Of a DNA stretch of 64,000 nt, positions 61,711 through 64,000 are shown one piece after another. The DNA comes from Ruficoccus amylovorans (lineage in GTDB: Bacteria > Verrucomicrobiota > Verrucomicrobiia > Opitutales > Cerasicoccaceae). A model generated the notes under the pieces. It was not told where the DNA came from. It did not search any database and worked only from the letters and a program-made list of their open reading frames with translations. The translations under genes were made by a program, and so were the position numbers. The first letter of the stretch is position 1. The number at the start of each line of letters is the position of its first letter. The DNA lies in the NCBI RefSeq assembly GCF_014230085.1, contig NZ_JACHVB010000020.1, positions 310,001 to 374,000 on the forward strand, written 5' to 3'.

Positions 61711-62484
61711 TTAGAATCCGCTGCCAGGCCGGGGCGACGAAGGCCGTTCGTCCTCGTCGGAGGCGGCGTCCTGTTCGAGAGCGACCTCGACCTCAAGTTC
61801 GATCCGGTCGGCCAGCGAACTGGCGAAGTTTTCCAGCTCCGTGATAAGGAGCTTGCACTGGGTGAGGAGGAAGTTGTACCCGAAGACCGAGGGGATGGCC
61901 ACGAGCAACCCGGCCACCGTGGTCAGCAGCGCGCCGGAGACACCGGGAGCGAGGTTTTGCAGGGTGGCGCTGGCTTGCAGGGCCATCGAGCCAAAGGCAT
62001 CCATCACGCCCCAGACCGTCCCGAGCAGCCCGAGAAACGGCGCCCCCGTCACAATCGACCCCAGCAGGATCATTTTCGATTCGTACTTGATCGTCTGCTG
62101 GGCGACGCCGCGCTGAAGCGCGTTCTCCACGTGGCCCATCCGCACGCGCAGGCTGCGCTCGCTGCCAGCCCCCTCGTAGCGGTGAAAGGCGTCCACCGCG
62201 CTCTCCACCAGCACGGCGTAGGGGCCGAGGGCTTCGGACTTGCGCCCGAGGTTGAGCTTGAGCAGGCCCTTGCTCTGCGCCAGCCGCGATTCGAAGCTCA
62301 GGTTGAGCGAGCGCAGGCGCGAAAGGTCGAGGTACTTGCCGATCATGACCGTCCACGCGATCAGGCTGAAGACCACCAACGCGATCACGATGGCCTTGCC
62401 CGCGACGTTGGACTCGCCGAAATAGGTAAAAATGGTGGGCTCCTCGACTTGCGCCAGCAGGAGCCATGCGGTGGGTAAATTCAT
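61711..62484 (-). CDS. ExbB/TolQ-family proton channel protein
   Basis: A 257-residue inner-membrane protein with three helices. The conserved LLGSIVTGAPFLGLLGTVWGVMDAF and ALLTTVAGLLVAIPSVFGYNFL segments identify the MotA/TolQ/ExbB family. It is the first gene of the motor operon with ExbD/TolR and the TolA/TonB protein. The C-terminal tail is acidic (about 25 residues) and variable. Confidence 0.94.
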   Translation of the reverse strand: MNLPTAWLLLAQVEEPTIFTYFGESNVAGKAIVIALVVFSLIAWTVMIGKYLDLSRLRSLNLSFESRLAQSKGLLKLNLGRKSEALGPYAVLVESAVDAFHRYEGAGSERSLRVRMGHVENALQRGVAQQTIKYESKMILLGSIVTGAPFLGLLGTVWGVMDAFGSMALQASATLQNLAPGVSGALLTTVAGLLVAIPSVFGYNFLLTQCKLLITELENFASSLADRIELEVEVALEQDAASDEDERPSSPRPGSGF

Positions 62485-62786
62485 GGCTGGAGAGAATCAG
62501 GGGCCGCCGATCGACCCGCTCACATAAGGGAAAAGCGAAAATGCCGAAGGTTTCAAGCAATCCCTCGTTTACGGCAAATTAATCTCCCCCATCCCCACCA
62601 AAATCCCTAACAGGGATATAATCGCTTACGTATTGCGTGAAGGTTCCGCCACTTTCTATAAATCCAAGGCTCGGACCCCGTCCGCCTCCGGTCATGCCCT
62701 GCCCGACCGTGCTAAAGATTTAGCCGGGCCGGTGCGAAGTGCTTGCTTTTGCCGGGCCGGTGTCGCAATTTGCCTGCGCACAGACT
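62485..62786. other. Divergent non-coding interval with candidate -10 box
   Basis: About 300 bases between the divergent motor operon and PfkB gene. ATCCCT/AGGGAT form a small hairpin (62603-62617) directly followed by TATAAT (62617-62622), a candidate -10 for the plus strand, but no good -35 is seen. Confidence 0.35.
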
Positions 62787-63908
62787 ATGGATTACCTCGA
62801 AAAAACCTTGAAAGAACTGGCCGACAAGGCCGCTTCCGCTTCCTCACGCCATGCCGTTGTCGGCTTCGACGGTTTCGTGGACAAGATCGTCCACCCGGTG
62901 GACCAGCGCTTCGGCCCCGGTGACGATTACCAGGCCATCGAGACCATCGCCGAATTCGGCAGCCGCATCTCGGCCGCCGCCGGCAAGAGCGCCAACATCG
63001 AGATGTACCAGGAAATGGAAAAGCTCGGCGGCAACGGCCCGATCATGGCCAACGCCGTGCTCAGCGCCGGATTCCAGACCCGCTACATCGGCGCGCTGGG
63101 CAAGCTGGCCATTCACCCGGTTTTCGAGGAGTTCGCGAAAAAGACCGAAGCGGTCTCAATCACTGATCCGGGCATCACTACCGCCGCCGAGTTCAAGGAC
63201 GGCAAGATCATGCTCGGCAACATGGCCGCGCTCGACGAAGTCACCTACCCGAACATGGTCGCCGCCATGGGCGAAGGCCCGCTGTTGGACATGTTCTCCC
63301 GCGCCGACCTCATCGCCATGGTCAACTGGACCATGCTGCCCTACCTGACCAACGCCTTTAACGACCTGCTCGAAAAGGTCTTCCCGAACCTCGGGCCGCA
63401 CGAGAACCGCCGCTTCTTCTTCGACCTGGCCGACCCGGCCAAGCGCTCCGAAGGCGACATTCGCACCGTCATCAAGATCATCAGCCGCTATCAGGCCCAC
63501 GGGGCTGTCACCCTCGGACTCAATCTGAGCGAGGCGCAGCAGATTTTCAAGGTCCTCAGCCACTCCAAGGTCGGCACCGACGAGCGCGACCTCAAGCTCA
63601 TGGCCCAGACCATCCGCCAGGAGCTGGACATTTCCTGCGTCGTCGTCCACCCGACCCGCTGCGCGGCCTGCGCCACCCGCGACGGCCTCTACTTCGTCGA
63701 AGGCCCGTACTGCGAGCACCCGAAGATCACCACCGGCGCGGGCGACCACTTCAACGCCGGGTTCTGCGTCAGCCAGGTGCTCGGCCTCTCGCCCGAAGCC
63801 TGCCTGACCGTCGCGGTCAGCTTCTCGGGCTCCTATGTGCGCACCGCCAAGAGCCCCAGCCTGAGCGACGTTGCCAACTTCATCCACGGCTGGGCCAGTC
63901 ACGAATAA
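62787..63908 (+). CDS. PfkB-family carbohydrate kinase
   Basis: A 373-residue sugar kinase of the PfkB/ribokinase family. GGNGPIMANAVLSAGFQTRYIGALG covers the substrate-binding region, and TTGAGDHFNAGFC carries the catalytic Asp and anion hole. The protein is longer than typical ribokinases, with an N-terminal helical extension (about 40 residues). The substrate is unknown. ATG 62787 (MDYLEKTLKEL) is used; the frame extends 16 codons upstream. Two bases separate its stop from the tmk start. Confidence 0.88.
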   Translation: MDYLEKTLKELADKAASASSRHAVVGFDGFVDKIVHPVDQRFGPGDDYQAIETIAEFGSRISAAAGKSANIEMYQEMEKLGGNGPIMANAVLSAGFQTRYIGALGKLAIHPVFEEFAKKTEAVSITDPGITTAAEFKDGKIMLGNMAALDEVTYPNMVAAMGEGPLLDMFSRADLIAMVNWTMLPYLTNAFNDLLEKVFPNLGPHENRRFFFDLADPAKRSEGDIRTVIKIISRYQAHGAVTLGLNLSEAQQIFKVLSHSKVGTDERDLKLMAQTIRQELDISCVVVHPTRCAACATRDGLYFVEGPYCEHPKITTGAGDHFNAGFCVSQVLGLSPEACLTVAVSFSGSYVRTAKSPSLSDVANFIHGWASHE

Positions 63909-63910
63909 TC

Positions 63911-64000
63911 GTGAGCGGACGCTTCATCACCTTCGAGGGCACGGAGGGCTGCGGTAAATCCACCCAGCTCTCCCTGCTCGCGGGGCGGCTCCGTGCCGGG
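63911..64000 (+). CDS. tmk: Thymidylate kinase, 3'-truncated by window edge
   Basis: The first 30 codons of a gene starting at GTG 63911. The sequence SGRFITFEGTEGCGKSTQ contains the Walker A loop in the arrangement specific to thymidylate kinases. The gene continues beyond the window. It follows the PfkB gene by two bases, so they are probably co-transcribed. Confidence 0.85.
   Translation, partial: MSGRFITFEGTEGCGKSTQLSLLAGRLRAG

Overview
This 64 kb, GC-rich window reads as chromosome of a Verrucomicrobiota bacterium, most likely class Opitutia (Puniceicoccales-like). The assignment rests on gene content: four PEP-CTERM-tailed exported proteins, pseudopilin genes placed among carbohydrate genes, a WbsX/GH99-like protein, a sodium/solute symporter with AraC regulators, and a Gfo/Idh/MocA oxidoreductase. 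It is an inference, because no rRNA is present. I found no tRNA, CRISPR array, insertion sequence or prophage.

Layout. 1-2.9 kb: two tandem ClC-type chloride transporters, the first cut by the window edge. 3.1-15.2 kb: a thioredoxin-fold protein, serS, a PEP-CTERM protein next to a GT41 (SPINDLY/OGT-like) glycosyltransferase, a long U32 protein, an internally deleted D-lactate dehydrogenase remnant, a DMT transporter, a second PEP-CTERM protein, and a surface protein coupled to a pseudopilin. 15.3-29.0 kb: a carbohydrate-utilisation-like locus on the minus strand (symporter, two AraC regulators, LamG-like PEP-CTERM protein, pseudopilin, WbsX/GH99-like protein, two paralogous ~650-residue exported proteins of unrecognised family, and a beta-rich exported protein), with an oxidoreductase divergent from it. 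29.1-35.4 kb: an NCS1 permease with a 64-residue membrane partner, an unknown protein, cimA and thrC. 35.8-38.4 kb: a DUF134 / NifX-like / MBL-fold / DUF89 module with a perfect 14-bp palindrome over its predicted promoter. 38.5-42.7 kb: an opgG-X-opgH operon for periplasmic glucans. 43.2-48.7 kb: a PEP-CTERM protein, alkaline phosphatase, YibE/F-like protein and SulP transporter. 49.2-52.4 kb: a gap-pgk-tpiA glycolytic operon. 52.7-55.8 kb: an AT-rich orphan SLATT-type gene and a pullulanase-like GH13 enzyme. 56.1-64 kb: mnmA, two hypothetical genes, arsenite efflux plus arsenate reductase, a tolQ-tolR-tolA/tonB operon, a PfkB-family kinase and the start of tmk.

How it fits together. The minus-strand locus probably senses (AraC), degrades or modifies (exported unknowns, WbsX-like protein) and imports (symporter) a polysaccharide-derived sugar, with the oxidoreductase starting its intracellular conversion. 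The substrate cannot be told from sequence.

The intergenic DNA is unusually structured. It holds a hairpin-rich repeat flanking thrC, a 35/43-bp inverted repeat upstream of mnmA, an 8-bp tandem repeat and a 24-bp palindrome between gap and pgk, and short quasi-periodic elements at three other places. The candidates most worth pursuing are the paralogous exported pair and its locus, the DUF134/NifX/MBL/DUF89 module, the orphan SLATT gene, and the periodic palindromic intergenic elements.
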